Source: Spirosoma profusum
GTDB lineage: Bacteria; Bacteroidota; Bacteroidia; Cytophagales; Spirosomataceae
DNA length: 64,000 bases
Direction of reading: 5' to 3'
NCBI RefSeq assembly: GCF_014699005.1
Contig: NZ_JACWZY010000020.1
Location: 1 to 64,000 of the forward strand
In this document: in pieces, positions 42,755-51,606 of the stretch
Layout: each line of letters starts with the position of its first letter
Numbering within the stretch: the stretch's first letter is position 1
Made by a program: the position numbers and the translations under genes
Notes under the pieces: model-generated
What the model saw: the letters and a program-made list of their open reading frames with translations, nothing else
The model's database searches: none
Told to the model about the DNA's origin: nothing

Positions 42755-44359
42755 TCAGCTCACAACCGCTGTTTTATGCTTCTTTTTCCGAGGGCTCAGG
42801 GTTATGTGCTGCAACTCATAGTGAATGCCCTGCGCCTTGGCCGTTTCTCGAAAATCGTGCAGCATATTGAAAATATCATGGTCGATGAAGGGAGCTTTAC
42901 GGCCATCAATCACTACGTCGTCGCCCGATCTAAGCTGTCCCAGAGCTTCTTTCAACTGCGGTTTACTCAGAAAATACATATCCTTATCGAATTCAATCAA
43001 AACTTTTTTTCCGTCGCGCATGACCCGAAACGTGGACTGGAAGTTTGTGTATAGAACGAACCCAATACCAACCACAGCACCAAAGGCAATACCAATCAGC
43101 AGGTCGGTGAAAATGATACCCAAAACGGTTATGATGAACGGAATAAATTGGCTCCAGCCGTCGCGATATACCTTTTTAAAGATAGATGGTTTCGCCAGTT
43201 TATAACCAACCATAACCAGCACCGCAGCCAGACACGACAACGGGATCAGGTTCAGCAACGCCCCGCCCAGAAACACAGCCACCAACAGGAAAACACCGTG
43301 TAAAATGGCGGAGACCCGCGTACGTGCACCCGCATAAACGTTCGCCGACGTTCGGACAACCACCGATGTAAGAGGCAGCCCGCCAATCAGCCCTGACAAC
43401 ATATTGCCAATCCCCTGTGCAATCAGTTCCTGGTTAGTAGACGAAACCCGTTTTTGCGAATCGAGTCGGTCGGAGGCTTCCAGGTTCAACAGGGTTTCTA
43501 GGCTGGCAACCAGAGCAATTGTACCCGCAACACCGTAAATCTGCGGGTGAGCGAGCATGCTGAAATCAGGAAAATCAAATATCGAAAACACACTTTTTCC
43601 GGCTGCGATGGTTGGAATCTGCACCATGTGCTGGTGCGCCGTGTCGCCCAGATACCACTCCGGAACTGCGGTGCGGAAAAACTCATTCAGGGCAACTCCA
43701 CCGCAAACCACTACCAACGGAGCCGGGAAATTTTTCAACACAGCCTTAGTGCTTTTGCCCACCGTCTGGTCCCAAATGATTAAAAATGCCAGCGAAATCA
43801 GGCTGATGATCACCGCCCCCGGACTCGCCGTTTCGATGGCCCGATAAATTTCAGAAATTGTATTTTCGCCATCGGCCAGTTGCTGAAACTCAAATTCACC
43901 TTCGTAGTCATTATCACGACCCAGCGCGTGCGGAATCTGCTTGAGAATGATAACGATACCGATGGCCACCAGCATGCCTTTGATAACACTGTCGGGGAAG
44001 AAACTGCTGAAACGCCCGGCCTTAATAATGCCCATCACAAACTGAATCACCCCGGCCAGTACAACCGCTACCAGAAATGCTTCGTAAGACCCTAATTTTA
44101 TAATGGCATCGGCTACAATAACGGCCAGACCAGCCGCAGGGCCGCTAACACTAACCTCTGAGCCAGAGAGCGTACCGATGATGATGCCTCCAATCATACC
44201 AGCTACCAGACCGGAGAATAAGGGGGCGCCTGATGCTAGTGCAATACCCAGGCAAAGTGGCAATGCCACTAAAAAAACTGATAATCCGGCCGGTAAATCC
44301 TGGCGTAAATAACCAGCTTTATAAGTGCTCAGCGTGCGTATTGGGTTTACTTGTTTCAT
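42755..44359 (-). CDS. SulP family anion transporter
   Basis: Inner-membrane carrier of 534 residues with about 11-12 hydrophobic segments. Family signatures are LRQDLPAGLSVFLVALPLCLGIA at the N-terminus and SGPAAGLAVIV, plus NMLSGLIGGLPLTSVVVRTSANVYAGARTR. The C-terminus is a degenerate STAS domain (VLIEFDKDMYFLSKPQLKEAL, VVIDGRKAPFIDHDIFNML). SulP carriers move sulfate, bicarbonate or dicarboxylates. The isoform with a short STAS and no carbonic anhydrase does not reveal which. It is divergent from the methyltransferase gene. Confidence 0.93.
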   Translation of the reverse strand: MKQVNPIRTLSTYKAGYLRQDLPAGLSVFLVALPLCLGIALASGAPLFSGLVAGMIGGIIIGTLSGSEVSVSGPAAGLAVIVADAIIKLGSYEAFLVAVVLAGVIQFVMGIIKAGRFSSFFPDSVIKGMLVAIGIVIILKQIPHALGRDNDYEGEFEFQQLADGENTISEIYRAIETASPGAVIISLISLAFLIIWDQTVGKSTKAVLKNFPAPLVVVCGGVALNEFFRTAVPEWYLGDTAHQHMVQIPTIAAGKSVFSIFDFPDFSMLAHPQIYGVAGTIALVASLETLLNLEASDRLDSQKRVSSTNQELIAQGIGNMLSGLIGGLPLTSVVVRTSANVYAGARTRVSAILHGVFLLVAVFLGGALLNLIPLSCLAAVLVMVGYKLAKPSIFKKVYRDGWSQFIPFIITVLGIIFTDLLIGIAFGAVVGIGFVLYTNFQSTFRVMRDGKKVLIEFDKDMYFLSKPQLKEALGQLRSGDDVVIDGRKAPFIDHDIFNMLHDFRETAKAQGIHYELQHITLSPRKKKHKTAVVS

Positions 44360-44516
44360 GTAACGCGATATTTGGCAAGAGTGGTTTAGTTTATAGTCTC
44401 GAAGCGATTCAGTACGTTTGTTTTTTGATGGAATAGCTCAATAAGCACAAATCAGAGCGTAAAATTAGAAATAAATTAAAAATAGGTTAAAAGTTGATTA
44501 AAACTTATTTTGACTA

Positions 44517-45731
44517 TTGATTAATCTTTCTTCCAACGAGCAGGCATTTATTCAGGAAAACCTTCTGTCTGACGTCCATACACTGTTATTACGCGCCCAA
44601 TCCACAGACGAATTGGCGATAAAAAAACTGGCTGCCCAAATTAAAGCCCGCCAGAAAGCTCGCGAAAAACTTCCGACCTGGTACGCTACTGATTCGCTTG
44701 TTTTTCCGCCTGCCCTATCTGTCGAACAAGCTTCTTCAGAAGCAACCGCTCGCTACAAAGCATCGTTGGTGGATGGCCGATTGCTACTTGACCTGACGGG
44801 TGGAATGGGCGTGGATTCGTGGGCATTTGCACAACGTATTGAGCGGGTTGTGTACGTTGACCAGCAACCCGAACTGGCCGAACTGGTCGCTCACAATCTT
44901 CCGCTGCTGGGAATAACGAATGTTGACGTTCATACAGGCGATGGACTGGCTTTACTCGACGATACAAATCTGTTGCCAAAGCCTGCGGACTGGCTCTACC
45001 TCGATCCACATCGACGTAACGAACAGGGTGGCAAAGTGGTACGTCTGGACGATTGTGAGCCTGATTTATCGCAACCGGGACTGGTGAAGAAGCTCCTGAA
45101 TACAGCCACAAAAATTTTAGTGAAGGCCTCCCCGTTACTTGACATCAATACCGCCGTCAGACAGTTACAGTACGTTGAATCGATACATATTGTGGCTGTG
45201 CAGGGCGAAGTGAAGGAAATCTTATTTACACTTGGAAATCAGATAGTTCCAGAGTCGACTATAAAATCTAACGCTGTTAACCTGCTTCCAGAAGGTCTGG
45301 TTGATCTGAGTTTTTATCGGTATGAAGAGCAACAGGCTACTGTTACGTTCGGGAATCCGCTCCAATACCTTTATGAGCCGAACGCTGCTGTATTGAAAGC
45401 AGGTGCTTTTCGGTTGGTAGCCGAACGATTTTGTCTGACTAAACTCGCACCGAACAGTCATCTGTACACGAGCGATACGTATCAACCGAATTTTCCCGGT
45501 CGCGTTTTTGACGTTAAGGCCACGATTAAACCTGATGCAAAAACCCTCAAAACCATAGTGCCCAGCTTACAGGCGAATCTTACGGTACGTAACTTTCCGC
45601 AAACTGTGGCCGCGCTAAGGAAGCAATTAAATTTGCGCGAAGGAGGTTCTATATACATATTCGCAACAACCCTGCTTAATGGGGATAAACGTTTATTAAT
45701 TACTCAAAAAACAGACTTTACATCACCCTAG
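44517..45731 (+). CDS. Class I SAM-dependent methyltransferase, THUMP-like
   Basis: Cytosolic protein of 404 residues, probably a nucleic-acid methyltransferase. An N-terminal helical region is followed by the SAM site RLLLDLTGGMGVDSWAFAQ (about 90-108), VVYVDQQPELAELVAHNL, and a catalytic-type motif DWLYLDPHRRNEQGGKV (the position of the DPP/NPPY motif). The C-terminal domain (300-404) resembles the THUMP-like PF18096 region. The start is a TTG at 44517; no ATG is well placed. Members of this group are annotated as RNA methyltransferase-like, but the target is unknown. Confidence 0.8.
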   Translation: MINLSSNEQAFIQENLLSDVHTLLLRAQSTDELAIKKLAAQIKARQKAREKLPTWYATDSLVFPPALSVEQASSEATARYKASLVDGRLLLDLTGGMGVDSWAFAQRIERVVYVDQQPELAELVAHNLPLLGITNVDVHTGDGLALLDDTNLLPKPADWLYLDPHRRNEQGGKVVRLDDCEPDLSQPGLVKKLLNTATKILVKASPLLDINTAVRQLQYVESIHIVAVQGEVKEILFTLGNQIVPESTIKSNAVNLLPEGLVDLSFYRYEEQQATVTFGNPLQYLYEPNAAVLKAGAFRLVAERFCLTKLAPNSHLYTSDTYQPNFPGRVFDVKATIKPDAKTLKTIVPSLQANLTVRNFPQTVAALRKQLNLREGGSIYIFATTLLNGDKRLLITQKTDFTSP

Positions 45732-45758
45732 TTACTACCTTATAAATCGTACCCACTC

Positions 45759-46439
45759 ATGCGCACTTCATTACGTTTCATTTGGCTTTTTTGCCTGATT
45801 GCTTTAACCTATCGCTCATATGCCCAAACAGTTTACGCTGGTGAGAGTACCATCGATAAAGCAAAAGTGGATGGGTTGTATCTCACCATTCAGGGCGATG
45901 GCAAACAGCTTGAAAAAGATTGGGAAACCGAATTGAAAAAGTACGGCAACCTGACTTCGTCGCGCGGTACGTATCGCGTCACCAATGCCGATATATCCGC
46001 TATTTCGTCAGAGCCGATTAATCTGGCCAGTACCGTAAAATCCTCACGTTCATCAGCGACTATTTTTGTTTCTTTCGATTTGGGGAACGGCAATTTTGTA
46101 AGACCCGGCAGCACTGGCTATTCGGCGGCTGAAAGCTTTCTAAAAAACTTCTCCGACAACAGCCTTTTTGGGCTTGAGGTAAAAAACGCCGAAGGCAGCT
46201 TCGATGACGCACAGCGAATTCACCAGAAAACAGTTCGCCGGGGTGAGCAACTTCAGCGGGCCATCGAGCTGAACGCCAAAGAAAAAGATAAGCTACTGAA
46301 ACGTATTGAAGAGAACGCCAAAGAACTGGAACAGCTTCAGAAAGATATAGAAACCAACAAAACTGAGCAGGCAACCGCCCTGACCGAGCTCGAAAGTCGG
46401 AAGAAAAATATCGAAGCAGTAAAAGCGAAGAAGAATTAA
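45759..46439 (+). CDS. Secreted coiled-coil hypothetical protein
   Basis: Protein of 226 residues with a signal peptide ending near SYAQT. Residues 25-145 look like a small alpha/beta domain (VDGLYLTIQGDGKQLEKDWETEL, ATIFVSFDLGNGNFV). Residues 150-226 form a long charged coiled coil (NAKEKDKLLKRIEENAKELE). No known domain is recognised. Its last codons and stop (AAG AAT TAA) lie inside the 35-bp inverted repeat that also holds the end of MurF-Alr, so both proteins end in Lys-Asn. Confidence 0.7.
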   Translation: MRTSLRFIWLFCLIALTYRSYAQTVYAGESTIDKAKVDGLYLTIQGDGKQLEKDWETELKKYGNLTSSRGTYRVTNADISAISSEPINLASTVKSSRSSATIFVSFDLGNGNFVRPGSTGYSAAESFLKNFSDNSLFGLEVKNAEGSFDDAQRIHQKTVRRGEQLQRAIELNAKEKDKLLKRIEENAKELEQLQKDIETNKTEQATALTELESRKKNIEAVKAKKN

Positions 46440-46531
46440 GGGGCGGAGGGCATGGGGGTAAGGGCAAAGGGTTGTGGGCTATGAAACGTCTCCCTCTGCC
46501 CTTACCCCCATGCCCTCCGCCCCTTAATTCT
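46432..46531. repeat. 35-bp perfect inverted repeat of heptamers covering both stop codons
   Basis: Arms 46432-46466 and 46497-46531 are exact reverse complements. From 46492 the right arm reads CCCTCTG, CCCTTAC, CCCCATG, CCCTCCG, CCCCTTA, a perfect 7-nt period. The outer ends carry AGAATTAA on both sides, which is the last codon and stop of each converging gene. The symmetry therefore extends into coding sequence. Confidence 0.95.
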
Positions 46532-49025
46532 TAAAAAACACCCGTTTCACCCGTTCGCTGACGCCGGTCAGGATTTCGTAGGGGATGGTGTCGATACGTT
46601 GGGCAAGTTCGGCAATGGGCAACGTATCACCGAAAATTAAGACGTCGTCGCCTTCAGTTGCCGACGCTTCCGTTACGTCGATCATCGTCATATCCATGCA
46701 CACATTTCCCACAGTGGGGCAACGTGTGCCATTTACCCAAATCTGCCCTACACCGTTACCAAGTCGCCGGTCGTAGCCGTCAGCGTATCCAATGGCAATC
46801 GTCGCGATACGAGCGTCGTGCTCCAGTACTCCCTTGCGACTGTATCCAATTGATTCACCCGCTTTTACGGTTTTAATCTGACTGATCACCGAACGTAACG
46901 TACCCACCTGTTGCAATGCTAATGGGTCGATACCGCTGGCTTCAACGCCATACAGACCAATGCCCAGCCGAACCATATCCAGCTTATACTCTGGAAACCG
47001 GACAATACCCGCCGAATTGAGCAGATGACGGGTAGGACGGTAGCCCAGAGCCGATTCAAGGTAGGCAGTGCTCCGTAGAAACGTATCGTATTGCTGGTGC
47101 GAAAACGAATTGAATTTTGCTTCATCAGCACCAACCAGATGGCTGAAAACTGTTGATACCCGTAAATCAGGACGTTGATTCAGGTAAGCCGCTACGTCCG
47201 GCAGTTCACTCTCCAGAAACCCCAACCGATGCATCCCCGTGTCGACTTTTAGGTGCAGAGGGCGTGGGGCATGGGGCATAGGGGACAGGGCGGAATGACC
47301 ACTTTTCCCTAGGCCCTCTGCCCATGCCCGCAACAGTCTTATGCTGTAGATTTCGGGTTCGAGGTTGTATTCGAGGAGGGCTGCGAAGGTTTCGGGGGCG
47401 GGATTCATAACCATAATGGGCAGATGAACACCATTTTGACGTAGCGAAACACCTTCGTCAGCGTAAGCCACGGCCAGGTAATCGACTCGGTGAAACTGAA
47501 GCAGTTGGGCAACTTCGGCACTACCGCTCCCGTAGGCAAACGCTTTCACCATTACCATCAGCTTTGTCTCACTGCCTACTTTTTCGCGGTAATAATTTAG
47601 GTTGTGCGTCAGCGCGTCGAGGTTAATTTCCAGGACGGTGCCGTGTACTTTTCGCTCCAGTCGATGAACGATACGTTCGAAGGAAAACGGACGCGCTCCT
47701 TTTATCAGCACCGTACTATCCCGCAACGTACTAACTGGGAAATTCGCCAGAAATTCATCCGTAGTTTGGTAAAAAAGGCTGTTCGTTCCAAAAAAATGGG
47801 CATTTCGGCTGAGAACCGGGCCAATTCCGATGAATTGCTCTACCTGATTACTTTGTACCAGCCCGCTTACCTGCTCATACAAATCGGCTTCGGGCTGCCC
47901 CGACTGCAATACGTCCGACAAAATAACCGCCCTGCGACTACGTGTGCTCTGTTGATTCAGAAAACGCAACGCCAGTTGCAGACCCGCTACGTCGTTGTTG
48001 TATGAATCATCGATCAGCACGCAGTTGTTGATGCCTTCTTTTTGTTCGAGCCGCATCGATACCGGACGTAACCGGTTGAGACGTGGCTGAATGGCATCGG
48101 CACCCCAGCTACGAAGTGTCAGCATGGTTACGATGCAGTGCAACAGGTTTTCTACCGAAGCAGAATCCTGAAAAGGCAGCACGAGATAAATAGGCGTTAT
48201 CTCATTGCCGGTCAACTGGAGTTGTTTTCCCTGCAACGTAGCCTGATACGTAGCGTTTTTGCCCGTTAACGACCACGTAACGAGTCGCATGACCGGGTTG
48301 ACGGCTTTTAGCAGTAGGTTAACTTCTTCATCAATATCGGCATAATCGACACTGTAAATGAGCGTATCGGCGTGAGTAAACAACCGAAGTTTCTCGGCGA
48401 TTTTCTGCTTACGCGTACGAAAACCCTCATCATGTGCCGTACCGATGTTGGTGAAAATGCCAATTGTAGGGCGAATAATGGCTTCCAGAGCTGGCATCTC
48501 CTGTGTAGTCGAGATACCGGCTTCGAAAATACCCAACGTATGTTCGTGATTCAGTTCATGGACCGACAGCGGAACGCCTAGTTGAGAATTGTAACTTTTG
48601 GGGCTTTTGGCCACCACAAACGTATCAGTTCCTTCTCCCCCATCCAGCAGTTGTGCCAGCCACTCCTTCACGATGGTTTTACCGTTGCTTCCGGTAATAC
48701 CAATCACCGGAATCTGAAACTGCTGCCGATAGTCGGCGGCAAGATTTTGAAGCATCCGCAGGCTACTATCGACCTCTATGAACGTAGCATCGGGATAGTT
48801 GGCCAGTTCGTTACGTCGTTCCGGGCTCAGCGCCGACCGTTCGACCACAAACTGCCGAATGCCTTTCTGATATAGATCGGAGATGAATTCGTGCCCGTCG
48901 TGGTGCTCGCCTTTAATGGCAAAAAAAACACCGTCGGCTGAATCGGTTGGGGAGCCGGTCACCTGCCGGGAATCCGTAAACCACGCCGAGTTTATCAGTT
49001 GATTATCAGTTGCTGTCATATACAA
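46524..49025 (-). CDS. Bifunctional MurF ligase / alanine racemase
   Basis: Two peptidoglycan-precursor enzymes in one 833-residue chain, an arrangement known in Bacteroidota. MurF part (1-455): SRQVTGSPTDSADGVFFAIKG, the P-loop GITGSNGKTIVKEWL, EAGISTTQEM, and DDSYNNDVAGLQLAL. It adds D-Ala-D-Ala to the UDP-MurNAc tripeptide. Alr part (465-833): LEINLDALTHNLNYYR, PLP Lys in MVKAFAYGSGSAEV, KVDTGMHRLGF, and the catalytic Tyr in ESIGYSRKG; it makes D-Ala from L-Ala. The segment LSPMPHAPRPLHL before KVDTGMHR is encoded by a heptamer array and looks inserted. Convergent with the coiled-coil gene. Confidence 0.95.
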   Translation of the reverse strand: MYMTATDNQLINSAWFTDSRQVTGSPTDSADGVFFAIKGEHHDGHEFISDLYQKGIRQFVVERSALSPERRNELANYPDATFIEVDSSLRMLQNLAADYRQQFQIPVIGITGSNGKTIVKEWLAQLLDGGEGTDTFVVAKSPKSYNSQLGVPLSVHELNHEHTLGIFEAGISTTQEMPALEAIIRPTIGIFTNIGTAHDEGFRTRKQKIAEKLRLFTHADTLIYSVDYADIDEEVNLLLKAVNPVMRLVTWSLTGKNATYQATLQGKQLQLTGNEITPIYLVLPFQDSASVENLLHCIVTMLTLRSWGADAIQPRLNRLRPVSMRLEQKEGINNCVLIDDSYNNDVAGLQLALRFLNQQSTRSRRAVILSDVLQSGQPEADLYEQVSGLVQSNQVEQFIGIGPVLSRNAHFFGTNSLFYQTTDEFLANFPVSTLRDSTVLIKGARPFSFERIVHRLERKVHGTVLEINLDALTHNLNYYREKVGSETKLMVMVKAFAYGSGSAEVAQLLQFHRVDYLAVAYADEGVSLRQNGVHLPIMVMNPAPETFAALLEYNLEPEIYSIRLLRAWAEGLGKSGHSALSPMPHAPRPLHLKVDTGMHRLGFLESELPDVAAYLNQRPDLRVSTVFSHLVGADEAKFNSFSHQQYDTFLRSTAYLESALGYRPTRHLLNSAGIVRFPEYKLDMVRLGIGLYGVEASGIDPLALQQVGTLRSVISQIKTVKAGESIGYSRKGVLEHDARIATIAIGYADGYDRRLGNGVGQIWVNGTRCPTVGNVCMDMTMIDVTEASATEGDDVLIFGDTLPIAELAQRIDTIPYEILTGVSERVKRVFFKN
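47255..47329. repeat. Heptamer array pair inside MurF-Alr
   Basis: GGG triplets at 47260, 47267, 47274, 47281 and 47288, then CCC triplets at 47307, 47314 and 47321, all 7 nt apart. GCAGAGGGC (47255-47263) pairs with GCCCTCTGC (47313-47321). About 25 codons of the racemase domain, between a helix and the KVDTGMHR strand, come from it, without frame disruption. Confidence 0.88.
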
Positions 49026-49177
49026 TTGATAGAACGCAGATTTTTATGATTGGTATGATTGACCATAATTAGTTACCTGTTTGGCCGTTTTCGTGGTTAG
49101 AATAAGACAAAAATCATAACTAATTATAAAAATCGGCGGCCTATTGATACGAATAGCGTTACGTCCGAACGTAGCGT

Positions 49178-50305
49178 TCACATCCACCCACGCCGTTTAA
49201 AATAAATGATTTCGCCGACGGCTATTATCGCCATGATAATCAGCACACCGAAATAGCCATGTGGTTCACGCAGCTCGGGCATATTGTCGAAGTTCATGCC
49301 GTAAACCCCCACAATAAAGGTCAGGGGGATAAAAATGGAGGAGATGATGGTCAGGGTTTTCATCACCGAATTCATGCGGTTGCTCACGATGGAGTAATAC
49401 ACATCCATCAAGCCAGCAATCAGTTCCCGGTACGATTCGAGCGTTTCGATGACCTGGTTAACGTGGTCAGCTAAATCGCGCAAATACGGTAACGTAGCAG
49501 GTTTTATGAGTTCCGATTCTTCCCGAAGCAACGTACCGATGATGTCGCGGACAGGGTTCACCGTTCGACGGATCACGGCCAGTTCGCGTTTCAGCGTGTA
49601 CAACGTAGCGAGGGTTTGCTGAGTGGCACGTTCCTGCACGATTTCTTCTTCCAGGTCGTCCATTTTTTCGCCGATACGTTCCGTAAGCAGAAAATAATGG
49701 TCGACCATTACGTCCATGAGGGCGTAGAGCAGGTAATCCGTTCCGTTACGTCGGGTTTTGCCGGAGGAAGCTTTAATCCGGTCGATAACAGGCTCGAAGA
49801 TGTCTTTAGTACGTTCTTCCTGGAACGAAATCAGGTAATGTTTACCCACCACGAAACTCACATGCTCTACGTCGATCTCCTGCTTCTGCCGACTGTGGTG
49901 CAGCATTTTCATCGTCACAAAAACCACTTGCCCCGCCGGATGATACGTAATACCGTTATCGGTTCGGGGAGGAGCATCGTCGTAAATATCAATCTTGGGT
50001 TTCTGTTCTACGTTCAAAACATCCTCCAGCAGCAACGGGTGCAGGTGGTACTGCCTGCCAAGAGCCGCTACTACGTTGGATTCGTGGATTCCATCGACAT
50101 CAATCCAGCTTACAAACTGTGTTTCTAGTTCGGGTAGGCGACAGGAACTCAGCTTGTTACTTTCATCGATGTGAAAATCAGTCGCATTGAAATCAATACG
50201 TTTGATTTTGGTAGCGTGCTGAATTTCTTCTCCTACGTAGGTGAGTGTACCGGGCGATGTGCCAAGGGTTTTTTCGGCCGAATGGTAGCGACGGTGTTTC
50301 GACAT
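49178..50305 (-). CDS. corA: CorA family magnesium/cobalt transporter
   Basis: Inner-membrane divalent cation channel of 375 residues (start at 50305; ATG 50344 also open). The cytosolic N-domain is alpha/beta (about 1-250), with the long stalk helix ending SIFIPLTFIVGVYGMNF. The GMN selectivity motif is present, in YGMNFDNMPEL, between the two C-terminal membrane helices. The last residues are basic (FKRRGWM). The length and layout match the CorA family in full. It is a single gene. Confidence 0.93.
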   Translation of the reverse strand: MSKHRRYHSAEKTLGTSPGTLTYVGEEIQHATKIKRIDFNATDFHIDESNKLSSCRLPELETQFVSWIDVDGIHESNVVAALGRQYHLHPLLLEDVLNVEQKPKIDIYDDAPPRTDNGITYHPAGQVVFVTMKMLHHSRQKQEIDVEHVSFVVGKHYLISFQEERTKDIFEPVIDRIKASSGKTRRNGTDYLLYALMDVMVDHYFLLTERIGEKMDDLEEEIVQERATQQTLATLYTLKRELAVIRRTVNPVRDIIGTLLREESELIKPATLPYLRDLADHVNQVIETLESYRELIAGLMDVYYSIVSNRMNSVMKTLTIISSIFIPLTFIVGVYGMNFDNMPELREPHGYFGVLIIMAIIAVGEIIYFKRRGWM

Positions 50306-50464
50306 AAAAGCCTGTCTGTTGTTCCAGGCTGATACCCGGAGCAACTGTTTTCTTCAAATATAAATCAACTGGTGCTACCGACGATAACCATTCCAATATC
50401 GTTTGGTTCCAGTTACGTGTTCAGTAGGTTGATTTCCGTATTGCGAAACATGTTCAATGGCCTC

Positions 50465-51346
50465 CTACACTTTGGCAATCATCCGGTCGAACACGGCGCG
50501 TTGCTCTTTCATCGATTTTACTTTATCGGCGGGGTTTGTATGACATTCGAGCAAGACCCATCCGTCATAATTCATCTTTACCAGATTGGTCAATAATTCC
50601 TGATAGGGATAATCGGTTCGGTCTAGCTCCCGGACGTGACACGTAGTGCCAAATCGGTCTTTCACCAGATTGAAATTAGACGCAAATCCCTTGCCGTTCA
50701 GATCCTGCGGATTGCAGTTCCAGCAGATGGTGGCGTTGGGATGCGTCGCCACATCCATAATCTTCTTTATGTTAGGGAGTTCCTGTGTTTCTTCTCCGTG
50801 GACTTCCAGCCGGATTTGCTGCCCTAGTTCCGCACCGAACCGAGCCAGTTCATTGAGCGATTCCCCAATTTGCGTCAAGGTTTTTTCGGTCGGCACTTCT
50901 TTGTGTAAGCCGTTTGGTTTCACTTTTACACCCGTTCCGCCTACGTCGGCGCTTAGCCGAATGAATTCTTTAGCCCGTTCCATCGACGCTTTCAAACGGT
51001 CTGGTGCTACGTAATCGAACTGCTGATTCGTACCCAGGCCAATCAGTTTAACCTGACTATCGGCAAATTTCTTTTTGACCTCCTTTCGTTGATCGGCAGT
51101 CAGTTCGGGCATTACGTTGTGGGCGTGCTCTACCCGCAATTCGACACCCAATATGCTGGTATCTGCACAGTTCTTAATCAGCGTGGGCAAGTCCCAGTCT
51201 TTGCCCCACAGGTACGTAACAAACCCCAGTTTGACCGCCGATTTTTTAGGAGCAGCCAACGTAGTCCAGCCTGTATTCGCCAACAAAGAAGCGCCAGCCA
51301 ATAAGGAAGCTTCTTTCAGAAATGTTTTTCTATCGATAGTAGCCAT
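50465..51346 (-). CDS. Exported sugar phosphate isomerase/epimerase-like protein
   Basis: AP-endonuclease-2-type TIM barrel of 293 residues. The N-terminus DRKTFLKEASLLAGASLL is a Tat-like signal with RK in place of RR, cut near TTLAAP. Barrel motifs include LGVELRVEHAHNV, IRLEVHGEETQELPNI, TICWNCNPQDLNGKG and DRTDYPYQELLTNLVKMNYDGWVLLECH, providing the usual His/Glu metal ligands. The family isomerises sugars or inositols; exported versions may act on glycan-derived sugars. The start at 51346 is chosen over 51394. Confidence 0.87.
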   Translation of the reverse strand: MATIDRKTFLKEASLLAGASLLANTGWTTLAAPKKSAVKLGFVTYLWGKDWDLPTLIKNCADTSILGVELRVEHAHNVMPELTADQRKEVKKKFADSQVKLIGLGTNQQFDYVAPDRLKASMERAKEFIRLSADVGGTGVKVKPNGLHKEVPTEKTLTQIGESLNELARFGAELGQQIRLEVHGEETQELPNIKKIMDVATHPNATICWNCNPQDLNGKGFASNFNLVKDRFGTTCHVRELDRTDYPYQELLTNLVKMNYDGWVLLECHTNPADKVKSMKEQRAVFDRMIAKV

Positions 51347-51464
51347 GTCTACGGTTACGTGTTGAAGATGAATTTGATAGCGAGTGCTAACCAAAATAAT
51401 GACTTACTAACCGGTAAAGTATATCAATTTCTGTTGCTACTTATAGATGAAGTCTGCTTTAAGA

Positions 51465-51524
51465 CGTAGTATGTAGGGTGTTCGAATACACATCATACTT
51501 CATAAATCATATACTGTTCATACA
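51465..51524. repeat. Heptamer-like palindrome upstream of a lipoprotein gene
   Basis: Contains ACATCAT, ACTTCAT, AAATCAT, ATACTGT (51490-51517, 7-nt steps) facing AGTATGTAGGGTG. Words ATGTAGG and CATCATAC are shared with 5830-5915 and 23343-23420. Pairing is imperfect. Confidence 0.6.
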
Positions 51525-51606
51525 ACTCTTTGCCAGATTTTCGCATCAAGGATAAACCAAGCGTACGAATCGCTGTCGAATACGTAAAAAATAAGCCCTT
51601 ACGGTC

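Noticed and set aside
46492..46526. Short regular repeats considered as a CRISPR array
   Set aside because: Units are 7 nt with no spacers and no cas genes; they are tandem degenerate heptamers.
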